The position numbers and the translations under genes were made by a program. Below the pieces are notes generated by a model that worked only from the letters and a program-made list of their open reading frames with translations, did no database searches and had not been told where the DNA came from. Positions 23,936-36,358 of a stretch of 64,000 nucleotides of DNA are shown piece by piece. Origin of the DNA: Rhinolophus ferrumequinum (lineage: Eukaryota; Chordata; Mammalia; Chiroptera; Rhinolophidae); the NCBI RefSeq assembly GCF_004115265.2, contig NC_046296.1, forward strand, positions 21,830,795-21,894,794, read 5' to 3'. Every line of letters starts with the position of its first letter. The first letter of the stretch is position 1.

Positions 23936-25288
23936 AGACATCTTTTAAAACCCTCATAGAGAGCACCTAAAAAATCTCTCAGCTGATTCTCTGCCCCTTC
24001 TGTTCATGGCCCATTCCAGGTCCACAGGAAACATACAGGTTATTGAGAGAACATACAGCTATTGAGAGAACAAGCCTATCATACAGGTATTGAGAGAACA
24101 AGCCCATCCCTGCTCAATAGTAACTGTTTTTCACTCCTCCGCCAGATCAGGTCACCAGCTTGTCTCTTGAACTTGGATTTCCTGGGTTGTGCTCAGACTT
24201 GAGTCCTTGATGCCCTTCACCACAAACACAGGAGACACATATCAAACTCTCTGATGGGTACAATTTGAAGCAATTCTACTATACATGAAGTGAAGAGCAC
24301 GCATCCTTCCCCGCAACTCTTAACTCCAACAACAAAAGCTAGTTGAAGTAAATGAGGATACATTCAAAATAAATTAAGTCAAGTTTTAAAGAATAATTGT
24401 AAGTATGGAAAATATTTCCTTAATAGGAAAATACTTTTTTAATTAAGTCAAATCATGATAAGATTTTAAAACTTGGTGACTCCAAATTAAGCAATATGTT
24501 TAAGCTAGAGCTATGGGCTTCTTCCCAGTCTTTTTGTTTATTAGATTTAAAGTTCTATTCGTAATTCATGCTCTTTGGACAAAGGAATCAGAGAAAAATT
24601 AAGTAACTTAACTAAAATCATCTAATCCGTCAGTGGAAGAATTAATCACATTACCTAGATATCACAACGTCCTGTAACAGGATTCAACTTCATGCAACTG
24701 AGATGCTTTTAGTGAAGTTACATCCTAAGATTTGCCTCAATACTTGTTTGTTTTAATGATCAGAAAACAAAAAAATTCAGATCCAACTTGAGTATGTATT
24801 TTATTTTCCAAGCATACGTGAATGCATTTTAACAAAAGCCAAATTGCAACAATAAATACTGCCAAGAAATATTATTTAGTAAGTAGGGAATCTACATAAC
24901 ATGGCTGAATGCCATTGGCTTTAGGAGCTGCAAAGCGAGAAGCAAAGTGCTTTTGAGACAACCCAGGCCATGGTGTTGAAAAGCTACGTGTGGAGTTAAG
25001 TAAAGAGTGAAGGCTGTGTAGATTCACAAGGCAAGTACAGTAACCAAGTCCCATGATCCATCACCTTTAGGTTTGTTGTTTTTTGCCATGACAACTGCTT
25101 ATCTTTGGTAGATGCTTTAGGATCCACAGCTGACACCTGAGGAAGTAGCTTTTCTTAATTGGCTTGACAAGGACCGAATATGAAAATTCAGCAACACAGC
25201 AAGAAATTTCCATATGGAGGGTATTAGGGGGTTTATTATAACTACTCCTTTTATGATCACACAAGAAATGTCAAAAAGACACTAAATG

Positions 25289-25387
25289 GTGCTTACTTTG
25301 GCAGCACACATCTTAAAAGTGGAACAATATAGAAAAGATCCCCTGCACAAAGGTGACACACAAATTCATAAAGCATTCCACATTTCT
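25289..25387 (+). pseudogene. RNU6: U6 spliceosomal RNA pseudogene
   Basis: The sequence follows U6 snRNA from its 5' end (GTGCTTACTTTGGCAGCAC) through GGAACAATATAGA and the 3' part with GACACACAAATTC. About nine bases around the ACAGAG-downstream AGCATGGCC segment are missing and many substitutions are present. An A-rich stretch follows, and AAGACACT occurs on both sides (25276-25283 and 25400-25407), possibly a target duplication. It is not expected to function. Confidence 0.9.
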
Positions 25388-26434
25388 GTTAACAAAAATA
25401 AGACACTGCACGGAGGATACCGGTTCCTCTGAGATCTGATATTCACCAATAAGATGTAGTTAATCAATCACCCAAAGCTAACTTGAGCCCTTTGGAGCTA
25501 AAATTAGTGCTATTACTAACACAACAACTGAAAATCAATAATAGAAAGATCAAACTATTGGCCTCTAACCCTTTTGCTCAGGCAAATTAGACAAACCTGG
25601 AGTCCCAGAGACTGCAGGCTCTGCCATGCCACTCTGAGTGGCATCTCTGATGGCCATCTTGTCTACGGGTACAGCTCTAGTCCCTGTCTTCTTCTGAGAG
25701 CATCAAAGGATCCCACCATTCTCTTTGAGCAGTCTAGATGGAACAGGATAGCAATCCCCCTGCCCCACCACCCAGAGCCCAGACAAGTGCCATAGACAAG
25801 TGAAGCGCCCTGGAGGCTGGATCACTAGTGGGCTCAGGCTCCAACTGCTGGCAGCAGCAGCTGTGCAGTTCCAGAGAATTGTTGCCACAGTCGAGTTTAG
25901 GCCCACTCTATCAGATTTTCCAATTTTTAAGATAAACTAGGGCTATGGAATTTAAAACTTAAAAAAAAGTTTTCCATCTGATTCCAGAAAGTGTCTACAT
26001 TCTGGAAAATATAAATAATGCACATCTGGGACCCCAATTTGGCCTATAAGCTACTTCTTTGCCTTCTCCGGCCTTGCAGTTAGTTGGGACACTGGGAGAA
26101 TCACATTTCTCCTCACTGGTACTGTGACTTTTCCCATTGGGACCGTAGTTCTGTCCATTATGTCTAGAACCGGAAGTGTTCCTCCTGAGGCTCATTCTCT
26201 CTGTTTGATTCCCAGCTGCTTCTCTTGGTCAAGATGGATCAGGAATGGCGTTCGGTGTTTCCTCACTCCACCCCCAGTTCTGGGGAATTTGCCTCTGCTC
26301 CTTGGTGATGCAGGGCCAAGAGCATCTTTGAAGTGCCCAACAGGCCGATTCAGGCCTGTCCTTGATGCTGGCATTGTTCCTCCAGTTCAACATTAGAATG
26401 GGACATTCTTCAATCAAAAAGGACTCTGTGTCAA

Positions 26435-26530
26435 TGATCTCAAGCTAGTCTGAGCATCAGAATCATCTGAGGAATAATTTTTATAACAGAGCCCCTGATC
26501 TTACCCAGGAAAATCAGATGTAATCAAAAG
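26435..26530. mobile_element. MER5A-like fragment
   Basis: The text around GAGCATCAGAATCATCTGAG resembles the hAT MER5A pattern GCATCAGAATCACCTGGAG. Confidence 0.5.
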
Positions 26531-26547
26531 GGTATGATGGCAGGTAG

Positions 26548-27355
26548 CAGTTCTCAAATGTTTTAGTCTCAGGGCCCTTCTGCATCCTTAAAAATTACTA
26601 AAGACCCCAAAGAGCTTGTGTTTTATGGGTTATATGTGTTTGCATTTACTATATTAGAAATTTAAACTGAAAAAATACATATATATATCAATTATTTTAA
26701 AAATTAAACTCATTTCACATTAATATAAATAATATATTTTTGTCAATAATAAATATATTTCCCCAAACAAAACTGGTGTCATGAGAAGATTGGTATCGCT
26801 TTACAATTTTGCAAATTTCTTCAATGTCTGACTTAATGTAAGACAGCTGTATTCTCCTCTCTGCTTCCGCATTCAGTCCTCTGCAGTAATTTTTTTTGAT
26901 TGAAATACTAGATGAAGAAAATGTGACCTTCAAATTTATAATTGGAAAGGGGAGACCTATTTTAATAGCTTGTTCATTGTAGATATTCTCAGCTAGTACA
27001 CTAAAACTCAATGAATGATAGTTTCTTAAATGTTAGGTGCATGGTGAAATATTAAATCAAATCAATGAAATCTTTGTACTTAGTTAAAATCCATTGGTCT
27101 TCTTGCACTTTTAATGGATCTTTTATCCAAGAATGATTCTATAATATCATGCATTTGCCATTTAGAAAATATTTGTTCACAGATCTTCTGAATGTTGACA
27201 CACTTCATTATAGAGTATCACATATCACATAGCTTCTGGAGTACTCCACTGCCTACTTTGTGAGAGAATGAGAGTGATAAAAGCAAATGTTGTAGTATCA
27301 TTATGAAAATAGCTTTGATCTCAATGGACCCTCTGGTGTAGCAGAAAGAGTCCTT
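26548..27355. mobile_element. hAT-Charlie remnant (Cheshire/Charlie-like)
   Basis: It starts CAGTTCTCAAATGTTTTAG and holds text typical of this family, such as GACCCCAAAGAGCTT, TGACTTAATGTAAGACAGCTG and GAGAATGAGAGTGA. It ends near TTTGATCTCAATGGACCC. There is no open transposase frame. Confidence 0.7.
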
Positions 27356-27366
27356 TCCTAGAAATA

Positions 27367-27602
27367 CAGAGGGTGCCAAAAAATGTGTACACATTTTAAG
27401 AAAGGAAAACCGCATTAAAATTGTAATACTCAATATATACCGATAACAAAAGATGAATACAAGTCATGTTTGACTTCTGCAATTACAAGAGGTGCTCAAA
27501 GTGGTTACCATCAGCATTCAGACACTTCTGATTACGGCGAACTACTGCTTGAGCAACGTTGACCAAAGTGTCCACTTGGGTACATTTTTTTGGCAACCGC
27601 GG
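27367..27602 (-). mobile_element. Mariner remnant with transposase C-terminus
   Basis: TA-flanked inverted ends (left GGGTGCCAAAAAATG, right CATTTTTTTGGCAACC) enclose 236 bp. On the minus strand an open stretch at about 27570-27480 reads VDTLVNVAQAVVRRNQKCLN followed by ADGNHFEHLL and stop. This is the typical C-terminal end of mariner transposases (RR..C...G.HFEHLL). The catalytic core is gone, so this is an internally deleted derivative. Confidence 0.85.
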
Positions 27603-27639
27603 TACATAGACCTGGATTCTACCTCAGGCTGCACTACTA

Positions 27640-27905
27640 ACTAGCTCAGTGACCTTAAGAAATTTTTCTTGAGGGAGGAGAATGCCATATGAAGAGGAGG
27701 ATGCCATGTGAAGATGGAGGCAGAGATTAGACTGATATATCGCCAAGCCAAGGAACACCAGGAATTGCTGGCAAATGCCTGAAGCTAGGAGAGAAACATT
27801 GAATGGACTCTTCTCCAGAGTCTTTGGAGAGGGCATTGCCCTGTCAACACCTTGTACTTGTGGTCCCCGGAACAGTGACAGAATAAATCTTCATTGTCTT
27901 AAACC
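27640..27905 (+). mobile_element. Partial MaLR LTR (MLT1-like)
   Basis: The 3' portion of an old MaLR LTR, recognised from ATGTGAAGATGGAGGCAGAG, GCCAAGGAACACCAGGAATT and GACAGAATAAATC. The purine tract begins directly at its end. Confidence 0.65.
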
Positions 27906-27908
27906 ATG

Positions 27909-27959
<51 letters not shown>

Positions 27960-28012
27960 AGAAGAGAGAAGAGAGAAGAGAGAAGAGAGAAGAGAGAAGA
28001 GAGAAGAAGAAA

Positions 28013-28052
<40 letters not shown>

Positions 28053-28103
28053 GAAGGAAGGAAGGAAGGAAGGAAGGAAGGAAGGAAGGAAGGAAGGAAG
28101 GAA

Positions 28104-28136
<33 letters not shown>

Positions 28137-28137
28137 T
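27906..28137 (+). repeat. Homopurine tract (GA, AGAGA, GAAA, GGAA units)
   Basis: About 230 bp of pure A/G on the plus strand: (GA)n, then (GAGAGAA)n-like units, (AAAG)n, (GGAA)n and (AAAG)n. The long open frames on both strands are artefacts of this composition. Confidence 0.97.
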
Positions 28138-28199
28138 TTCCTCACCTTTCTATTGCTCAGTTTCTCAACTGTAACATGGAAGTTTGAAACTCGTTAGTG

Positions 28200-28330
28200 T
28201 TTATCACTGGGGCACCACTGATGTTCAAGGCAGAAAGAATTGTTGCTGTGAGGGACTATCCCTCATACTATAGGACATTTAATATCCGTGGCTCTTCACT
28301 AAATACAAATAGCGCAACCCCACCCTCAGT
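28200..28330. mobile_element. MER20-like hAT fragment
   Basis: The segment GGCACCACTGATGTTCAAGG through TTTAATATCCGTGGC follows the MER20 pattern (GGCACTATTGACATTTTGG, GATGTTTAGCAGCATCCC) at moderate divergence. Confidence 0.6.
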
Positions 28331-28864
28331 CATTATGACACACCCGGACCCTCAAGAGACTCCTTTGGAAGGCGATATTGCCTACAGCCTAGACTTATGG
28401 GATTCAATAAACTTTAAGTCTTCTTTCAATTCTGAAGCCAATTCTATTAAAAAGTGGGAAAATGACCTAAAATAATTTAACATACTTTGAATTTTTATTT
28501 CGATATGTGTGTATATACAGCTATTTAGGTGTTGCAGACATTTTAAAATATATTTGATTTGAACAAATGTTTGTGACCACTTTAGTCTAGTCACGTGGAA
28601 GGCAATAAAACTATAAGAGCTAGAGGAGGGGCAGGAGAAGGAATATAGAAATTGGAAGAAATTTCACGTTTTCTTGGCCACATTTTTATAAACGTAGGAA
28701 TCTTGAAATCTTTAATAGTGGATAGCACTTTGTACATTCACTTTTGCAGCTGTCCAGAGGTGTGGCAAGGTAGAGTTAAGTTCTCCCTAGACTACCAAGA
28801 TTTGGGAACATACAGATAGCTTTGTAGTTGTGCCTCAGCCAACTCTGCCTCCCTCCTGCTCCTG

Positions 28865-29075
28865 AAGGGACAATGAGACGTAGTGGCTAAAAGCCTGGGT
28901 GCTGAGGCAACCTGTCTGCCTCTTACTTAATCTTTTTACACCTGAGTTCCTTCATTTGCCAAGTGAGAAGAATAAAAGCACCTTATAGACTTACTGTGAG
29001 GATTAAATGTTTTAATGTACACAAAATACTGGGAATAGTGTGTGCCAAAGGGTACGGAAACAATAAACGTCCATT
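28865..29075 (+). mobile_element. MIR SINE
   Basis: GTAGTGGCTAAAAGCCTGGG, CTGAGTTCCTTCATTTGCCA and TACTGTGAGGATTAAATG fit MIR. Confidence 0.8.
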
Positions 29076-30109
29076 AGCAGTGTTACTAAGGGAAGGCAGG
29101 AAGCCCCACTCTCCTCCACGGAAAACCTTGGCCCACCTTTGATGTGTTGTTCACCTTTCCCTGTTGATTTTCCCATTCTTTTCCCATAAGGCTGAACATA
29201 AAGCTGATTTTATCATACTTTTATGTGTACATGTGGATATTGGTCATGAGAGGGGGGTGTGCCATTTTACAACCCCGGAATGGCTCCAGCACAGAGCTCT
29301 CAGGAAACCCTCCCAATGTCCATTCTAAGTGCAGGCAAAGAAATTTCCCAATGCCCGATAGAACTGGCACACCAGAATTTTGGGGGGTTGGAAAACACAT
29401 TTTTAAATGAGGCTGATCTGAAACGATCTCTGTTGGCAATGAAAGTCCCACAGAAACAGGCTAAAATGGAATTCCCAAGATTTTCAGCTTTGCAATGGCC
29501 ACTGAGAAGAAAATCCCAGACTGAAAAAAAAGACAGCTGCCTTGCTAGGACTTCTCCATAGCAAGCACTTGAAAAGGTTTGGAGGTGAATCTTGGAGGAG
29601 TGCCACCTCTTCTATTTTTGGCAGTTCATGCAAAGGTTGTATCTTCTTATCCTCCTTCAGAAAGAAAGATTGATTTATATTTGTGCATTCTGCTCTTTGT
29701 AGAACTCCTCCAGGCTTCAGAGAATTTTCACTTTCACATCACCAGAGAAATGAAGGTGGTGGGGAGATAAGAAAGCAAAGGCACTTACCTCTAGGTTTAA
29801 TTGTGGACCTACTTGTAATTTGGTTTCTGGTTGACTCATGGAGTCCTGAGAGAAGAATTCTGACAGATGTGTATATTCCATCAGCCTTGAAGAGATAAGG
29901 AGAAGGTGACCTCATGGTAAAGCTTCTGTATGTTTGTATCTCTGAATAAACACTCTTCAGTGGAACTTCTATGTCTGTGTTTCTTAATTCTGTTCTTAAG
30001 TGGCCCAGATGTTTAGCCACTCTTTCCTCAAGAATCTACTAATGACCAATTTACATATTTGATAGGCAAGATGAGTTTTTGGTCTCTTCCAACTCTAAAA
30101 GTATATAAA

Positions 30110-30275
30110 TTTATAGATTTGTAGATCTGACAGTGGCTTCAAATTCATCTAGTTTAACCCTCTTATTTTTGACATGGAAGCTGAAGCCAAAAAGGCTAAA
30201 TGAGCTTCCTAGATCAAGTTTTGCTTTCATAGCAGGAATGAGTCGAGAACTCCCAACCTAGAACCCTTTCTACTA
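30110..30275. mobile_element. L3/MIR3-like fragment
   Basis: TTCAAATTCATCTAGTTTAA followed by CCCTCTTATTTTTGACATGG is the old repeat pattern 'tcatctagtccaacctcctcattttacag'. Confidence 0.5.
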
Positions 30276-30774
30276 TTTACTCCAGCGTTCTTGAAATTGG
30301 GGTTCACATGTTCCCCTGGAGATGTGTAGCTATGTGCACAAGATACACAAAAGTGACAGGTTACAACCTAAGGCATCTTCCTAGAACTTCAATTTTACCC
30401 TAAGGCCAAAACTTAAAACAATTTTCATAACACGTGTACCACTGTTCATATCACATATATTATATTTTTCCTAAGTCCCAGCACAGTGCCTGATATAGTA
30501 GGTAATCAATGAATATTTGTTGGGTGAAAGAATAAATAAATATTAAAAATATGATAGATTGTCAAAATATTTTTACTTGCAGTGGCTTGAGAGAGATGTC
30601 AGTGGAAATATTTGAGAAAACTATAGTGGTGTGAAAACCAGATGTCTCAAAGAAGCAGCTACATCGTAGCCATGTGCCTCATTAGAAAATCTTTCTCTAT
30701 ATCAGCAAAGTCCAATGTGTTTTGAAATCGATGAATAGGGAAATTGCCTCCTTTGTTCATCTCTTTGGAACATA

Positions 30775-31045
30775 ATGTCTGTCCTTTCTTCCTACCTACA
30801 AACTCTTTTCTTATCACTTCCCCAGGGAACGCTTCCCTGAACCCCTTAGACGAAGCAAAATCCTCCAGTTTTGTGCTTCACTGGACCCTGCTCTTCTCCT
30901 TTGTAACATTCAACACATTGGATTAATATCTGTCTTCCCACATAGACTGTAAGTTTCCTTCGTGAAGCGTGACTCATGTTGATCTCACTCATTGCTTGAT
31001 ATGTCTAATGCCTTGACCAGGACTGGAATAAGGCAGGTGCTCAAT
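30775..31045 (+). mobile_element. L2 3' end fragment
   Basis: CGCTTCCCTGAACCCCTTAG, CATAGACTGTAAGTTTCCTT and GGCAGGTGCTCAATAGTA fit the L2 3' pattern. Confidence 0.55.
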
Positions 31046-34000
31046 AGTAGGGCTGCCTGGCTTATCCTGCTCCAATCCAGAAGCAATGCCTACCAGAATA
31101 TCAGCAGCTCACTTCTAGACAGCGTCTCCTGCTGTTCTACTTTCAGAAGCTCAAACAGCTGCAGGTCACTGACTCTTCAGACCCAGTGGCCACTCACTGT
31201 GACTCAAGCTATTTGTCCATCGCTTTCCACCACGGTCACTGATTCCAAGCGTTGCTCTATTTCCTAATTGAGAGCTATGGGAGGTAGGGAGTCCAGCAAG
31301 GAAGCTGATTTAAAAAAAAAAAAAAGACCTGGTCTGAGGCAGTATAAGTGCTTGAGGAGGGAAGAAGATCGTTCAAGAGATATTTTCAGAAATTGAGCTA
31401 CTTGAGCTTGGATGTGATGGGAACAGAGAGCAGTGTGTGGAGAAATCCAAATGATTCCATGTTTTGTAGCTTGAATGACTGGTTGAATGGTGACACTATT
31501 ACTAAGAACGGCAAAAGAGAGGGGGATATCTGAAAGGGAAAATCAAGAGTTCCAGTTTGAAAATACTGAGTGTGAGATGCCCACCCTTACAGTGAATGTG
31601 TCCAGCAGTTAGAAATATGAATGTGGAAATATGAGAAAGGTCAGGGCTGGGGACCCACACTGAGAAACTGGAAGAGGGCCCAATGCATCCCCACCACATG
31701 CTGCCCTGTATATAGTCAACTACCTGTCTCTCTATTCAAAATCCTGGGGGAGAGACCCCTGCTGAATGCATCCTGTTTTTCAATAAGTGAGTGCTGTGCC
31801 TGTGGCCTTTGGGTCAGCGTGACAAAGGTAGGGTAGCGGCTGTGGTGGCTTCAGTGGGAGACACCCAGAGCAAGGCACTGGACTTGGCCCAGTCCTAGTT
31901 AAAGATTCATCCCTGAGCATGACCCTAGAGGAGGCAGTAGTTTCTGCATTGTTATTCTTCACTCTGTGGCTGCTGGGCTGGGAGGAGGAACGCACTAGTG
32001 AAAAGATCATAGCAATACATGGGAATTTATAAATCTTGATATAAAAATGGAAACTTGTAAATAATTGCGTAGAAATACATATGCCAAACTAGGTAAACCT
32101 GTAACATGTGGTATAGGCAAACAGGAATAAATTTATTTGGTCCTCATTTTGTAAGGGATACTCTAGACATTCAGCGGAGTGCCCACTCTTCCGGCTCTCT
32201 CTTCTTCACTCTCACTGACTGTACCTCTTCTTGGACTTAAAAAGACCGCAGATCCCTTGACCCTCCTCTCCTTCCATTTTATCCTGATTTATCAGCCTCT
32301 CCAAGTTTCACTCCCCATCTATGTGTCCACTGTCCATCAGTCCATCCATTCTCTGGCTTAAATTCTCAAGTCACCTAGTCTCCTTGTCCTTTCAGCTAAT
32401 TCACAAGGCAAAGTTCTTAGCCTGGATTTATATTACTTTCTGCCTTCTTCACTCCTGCTCTGGGACTGTTTTGGGAAAAACCACATAGCCGGGAAATGGA
32501 GGTAGACCCTCCATGGTCTCAGAGTCTCCAGAGCACAAGACTGTGCAATAATCCTCTCAAGTATCACCAGCCATCTCCATCTTCTACTTGGTTAAGGAGT
32601 GTTCCAAGCCTTTATTTCTCTTCTCTTGCTCTGGGTCCCTTGTCCTTCCTGTGGCTCTCACCTACCACTGCTGCTTCCCCTATAAAAATTAGGTCCCTTC
32701 ATCTGTGTTGTGTAGAGTGAGCATGAGAGTGAGCATGAACTGATTATGCGTAAGCCCCCCGGCTGCTACATCCAGGGGTGATGAGACAGGATCCAAAGTG
32801 ATTAAGATGAAAATAAAAAAATAATATCTAACATTTACTAAGCTCTTACTAAGTGCTAGGCAGTGTTTCAAGACTGTCACCTTATTTAATCCTCATGGCA
32901 ACATCATGAAGTAGCGGGTGAAAACAGATGCCTTGCTTACTCTTGCTTGTTTTCTAAGAGAACCCTAATTTAGTTCATACCCATAGCATGGCTCATCATT
33001 GATCTGAACAAACCAAGGTGTTCCGCTCTGCTTTGCCAGATATGTACCTCCCCAGCTGCTTTTATAGCGACAGGTGGCCATGTGATTGTTCTGAGCACGG
33101 GGAAGTAAAGGCAAGTCTTCTGAGGATGCTTCTTTTTCTAGATGAAAGAAATCAGTGCCTCAAAAAGAGAAAGGAGTGTGTCCTCTGCTCCTCGACTTTG
33201 AATGTGATCAAGTGGCTTGGAGCAAAAGTGATCATTTTGGAAACGTGGTGACTAGCGTGAGACAAGTCAAAAGGCGAGGTTGGTGAGGGACGAAAAAGCA
33301 TGGGAAGAGCCTGAGCCCCTAAGACATGGTGGAGCTGTCCTCCCATGCCTGTACTACCTACCTCTAGATTTCTCATGAGGGGAGGTAATTACATGTTTTC
33401 ATTGCCTGGTCGCTCTTAGTTGGGTGTCCTGTTACTTGCAACCAAATGCCCTGTACTGAATCAGATTATTATAATTATTAGAAGAAACTAAGATTTAGAG
33501 AAGGTCAGTGACTTTGCTAAGGCTGGTAATTGAGAGGGAGGCTGGCACTGAACACATGCAGTTCGACTCCAGGGCCTGCTCTCTGGACTCTGTCTGCCAG
33601 GTTACTACACTTGTACGATGCAGAGTTGGATGATGAGCAGAGGAAGACAGAGGCAGAGAAAGGGAAATAATTAGGAGAAGACAAATGAGAGAAGCTAGAC
33701 TGATAGACTGATTAAAGAGATGGCAAGAGAAGAAGGTACGGGGAGTTCAGATTAAACACACAAATCAACCAAACATCTCTGTTGTGGGTGGAGAAAGTGA
33801 TTTTGAGACTGAGATGAGGGTGGAACATAGAAGATCAGAGCAGAGAAGTTACTGCTGGGGGTGGAGAAAAGGTGTTTCAAAAGATAAAAGTAAAATAGAG
33901 GAATTCCTCTTTTTAAAAAAATGCTCTGGGTTCCTGTACTGTCTTCAGGGCAATGTGGAGACAAGAGAAGTTCCATAGAGAGTGACCCACACGGGCTCAG

Positions 34001-34164
34001 AGCCATAGGTCACTGTGAGATAATAAAGACCGAATGGATTCTGTACAGCAGATGACCAATGTGGCCGCTGAAGAACTACACAGTCAAATTAGGAATTAAA
34101 AAGTTAAGGTAAAAATTTATCCTCCAAAATTCCTAGCTTGTATAATTCTTCAGCTGCCACATTT

Positions 34165-35870
34165 TAAAGCAGAATGAATAGCTCCTATGTTCACTGCAGT
34201 GCTATTTACAAGAGCCAAAATATGGAAGCAACCTAGTGCCCATCAGTAGATGATAAAATAAAGTGGTACACACAGTGCCCTCAGTGGTCCCCCAGATCTG
34301 ACTCTTGTTACAACGGTGTCTGGGAGGAACAGGCACAGGGAAGCCCCTTCTTCCACCTTCCGACCACCCTCCAACTTCTTTTCTAATCTTAACCTTCAGA
34401 ACCAACTCAGCCATCCTTGGCCTCTGAGACCAGCCAACACCGTTGTTTGAGCTTAACTCCTTTACTGAGCAACCACGAGCTCCCAAGTTCATCAGAATTA
34501 TTTCACCCAGGTGGAGGCCACTGTCAAGCACCTGATCAACCTGCAACTGCGGGCCTCCTACACCTACCTCTCTCTGGGCTTCTGTTTTGACTGCGACAAT
34601 GTGGCTCTGGAGGACGTGGGCCACTTCATCTACAAGTTGGCCACGGAGAAGCGTGAGGCCACCGAATGTCTCTTGAAGATGCAAAACCAGCGTGATGGCC
34701 ACGCCCTCTTCCAGGACCTGCAGAAGCCTCCCCAAGATGAGTGGGGTAAAACTCAGGATGCCATGGAAGCCACCGTGGTCATGGAGAAGAACCTGAACCA
34801 GGCCCTTTTGGATCTGCAGGCCCTGGGTGCTGCCCGCACAGACCCACATCTCTGCCACTTCCGGGAGAACCACTTCCTGGATGAAAAGGTAAAACTCATC
34901 AAGAAGATGGGCGACCCTCTGACTAACCTCCACAGGCTGGCCAACCCCCTGGTTGGGTTTGGCGAGTATATCTCTTTGAAAGGCTCACCCTCAAGCTCGA
35001 CTAGGAGCCTTTGGAGCCCAGAGGCCTTTGAGGGGCCCCTCTATGTCCCTCAGCATTGGACTTCTGCCTGAGCCTCTCCCTGCAACCACTAGGCAGCCTT
35101 CTAACCTCACTTGAGCCCTCGCCCATGCCATGGACCAAATTAAAACAATAAAGCTTTTCGCAGAATAAAAAAAAGTGGTACATATACTCGTATACAATGT
35201 AATATTACTCAGCCATAAAAAGAATGAAATCTTATCATTTGCAACAACATGGATGGACCTAGAGGGTATTATACTAGGTGAAATAAGTCAGACGGAGAAA
35301 AACAAATACCATATGATCTCACTTATATGTGGAATCTAAAGAACAAAATAAATGAACAAACAAAACAGAAACAGACTCAAAGATACAGAGAACAAACTGA
35401 TGGTTGCCAGAGAGATGGGAGAGTGGTTGGGGGGCTGGGTGAAAAGATGAAAGGATTAAGAACTACAAATTAGTAGTTACAAAATAGTCATGGGGATGTA
35501 AAGTATATGATGAGGAATAGAGTCAATAATATTGTAAAAACTTTGTATAGTGTCAAATGGGTACTAGAATTATTGGGGGGATTGCTTCATAAATGATATA
35601 AATGTCTAACCACTACACTGCACACCTGAAACTAATATAAAATAATATTGAATATAAACTATAATTAAAAGAAATCGTCACAAGATTTATAGTACAACAT
35701 AGGGAATATAGTCAATAATATTGTAATAACTATATACAGTGCCATATGGGTAATAGACTTATTGAGGTTTTCACTTTGTGAGGTATATACATGTCTAGTC
35801 ATTATATTGTTTTGTACACCTGAAACTAATTTAAAAAATAAATTAAAATAATAATAATAACATGTCCTAA
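34165..35870 (+). mobile_element. L1 3' end, interrupted by the FTL retrocopy
   Basis: A 5'-truncated L1 starts in the end of ORF2 (near TATGTTCACTGCAGTG) and resumes after the ferritin copy with the typical end of ORF2. Its 3' UTR has two related modules (about 35455-35650 and 35665-35870), each ending in CACCTGAAACTAAT. An AATAAT-rich tail follows. Confidence 0.9.
34274..35171 (+). pseudogene. FTL: Ferritin light chain processed retrocopy
   Basis: This is an intronless copy of FTL mRNA. It includes a 5' UTR with a decayed iron-responsive element (about 34302-34330), the coding region (34475-35004), a 3' UTR with AATAAA at 35147-35152 and a short A tail. The ancestral start ATG is ACG at 34475-34477. 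From there the frame is open for about 165 codons with recognisable helices ([39 protein letters not shown]). A two-base insertion just after GEY shifts the frame before the old stop, adding an unrelated tail. Near-identical 14-bp target duplications (34260-34273 and 35172-35185) flank it, and it lies inside an L1, so it was mobilised by L1 machinery. It is probably not translated. Confidence 0.95.
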
Positions 35871-36358
35871 ACATGATGGTCAAAAACACCTAAAATTCAA
35901 CCCAGGGCTGCTTTATTGCTTATCTTTCCAAAAGCTAATTATTTTGAATTTTGTGTTATGGAAAACTTATTTCATGCTAGCCAGGATCATTAATATAACA
36001 CACAAAAACCACGAAATGTTTAGGTGGAAAACACGCAAAAAGCTATTTCAGTGGGATGGTATCTTCCCGTGAGAAGGACTACATACTTCTCTGAGAGTAC
36101 TGGTTCTTCAGTTCTGAGTCAAAGCATATTCTCTTTTAAAACCCTTGCTTTTGAAACGATTGGACACACTGTTGGGCATTCCATTCTAGGTTCTAAGAGA
36201 GCAGGGGCCAGACCCAAGGGACCTGCCCTATAGTCAGTGAGGTTCGCTGCAGCCTAACATTCCAGTCCTGATCAATTAATGCTCCCAACTCAATTTCCCT
36301 GTTCAGATGGGGACAAAAAATTAATAAAGTATTGTTTTCTTAATAATTCCTCTAGCAA

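Larger units (their letters stand above)
14476..25288. other. Gene-free interval downstream of BMP10
   Basis: No coding gene is recognised. The interval holds a GT run, the forkhead-like triple at 17.4 kb, L3/CR1-like pieces, two poly-T runs, a fold-back MITE, an L1M split by a MaLR LTR and an unassigned repeat. About 14.5-18.9 kb is nearly free of repeats, so regulatory sequence could sit there. Confidence 0.7.
28331..34164. other. Gene-free interval, mostly unique
   Basis: Only a MIR, an L3-like piece, an L2 end and MIR/L2-like scraps near 32830-32920 and 33450-33600 are visible. No gene is recognised. Confidence 0.7.

Noticed and set aside
24872-25054. Small minus-strand frame resembling a mitochondrial targeting sequence
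   Set aside because: I could not match it to any known small mitochondrial protein; the resemblance is only composition.
27891-28187. Long Ser/Phe/Leu-rich and Lys/Glu/Arg-rich open frames on both strands
   Set aside because: They are translations of the purine microsatellite.
34202-34933. 243-codon open frame on the minus strand
   Set aside because: It is the antisense shadow of the ferritin light-chain retrocopy.
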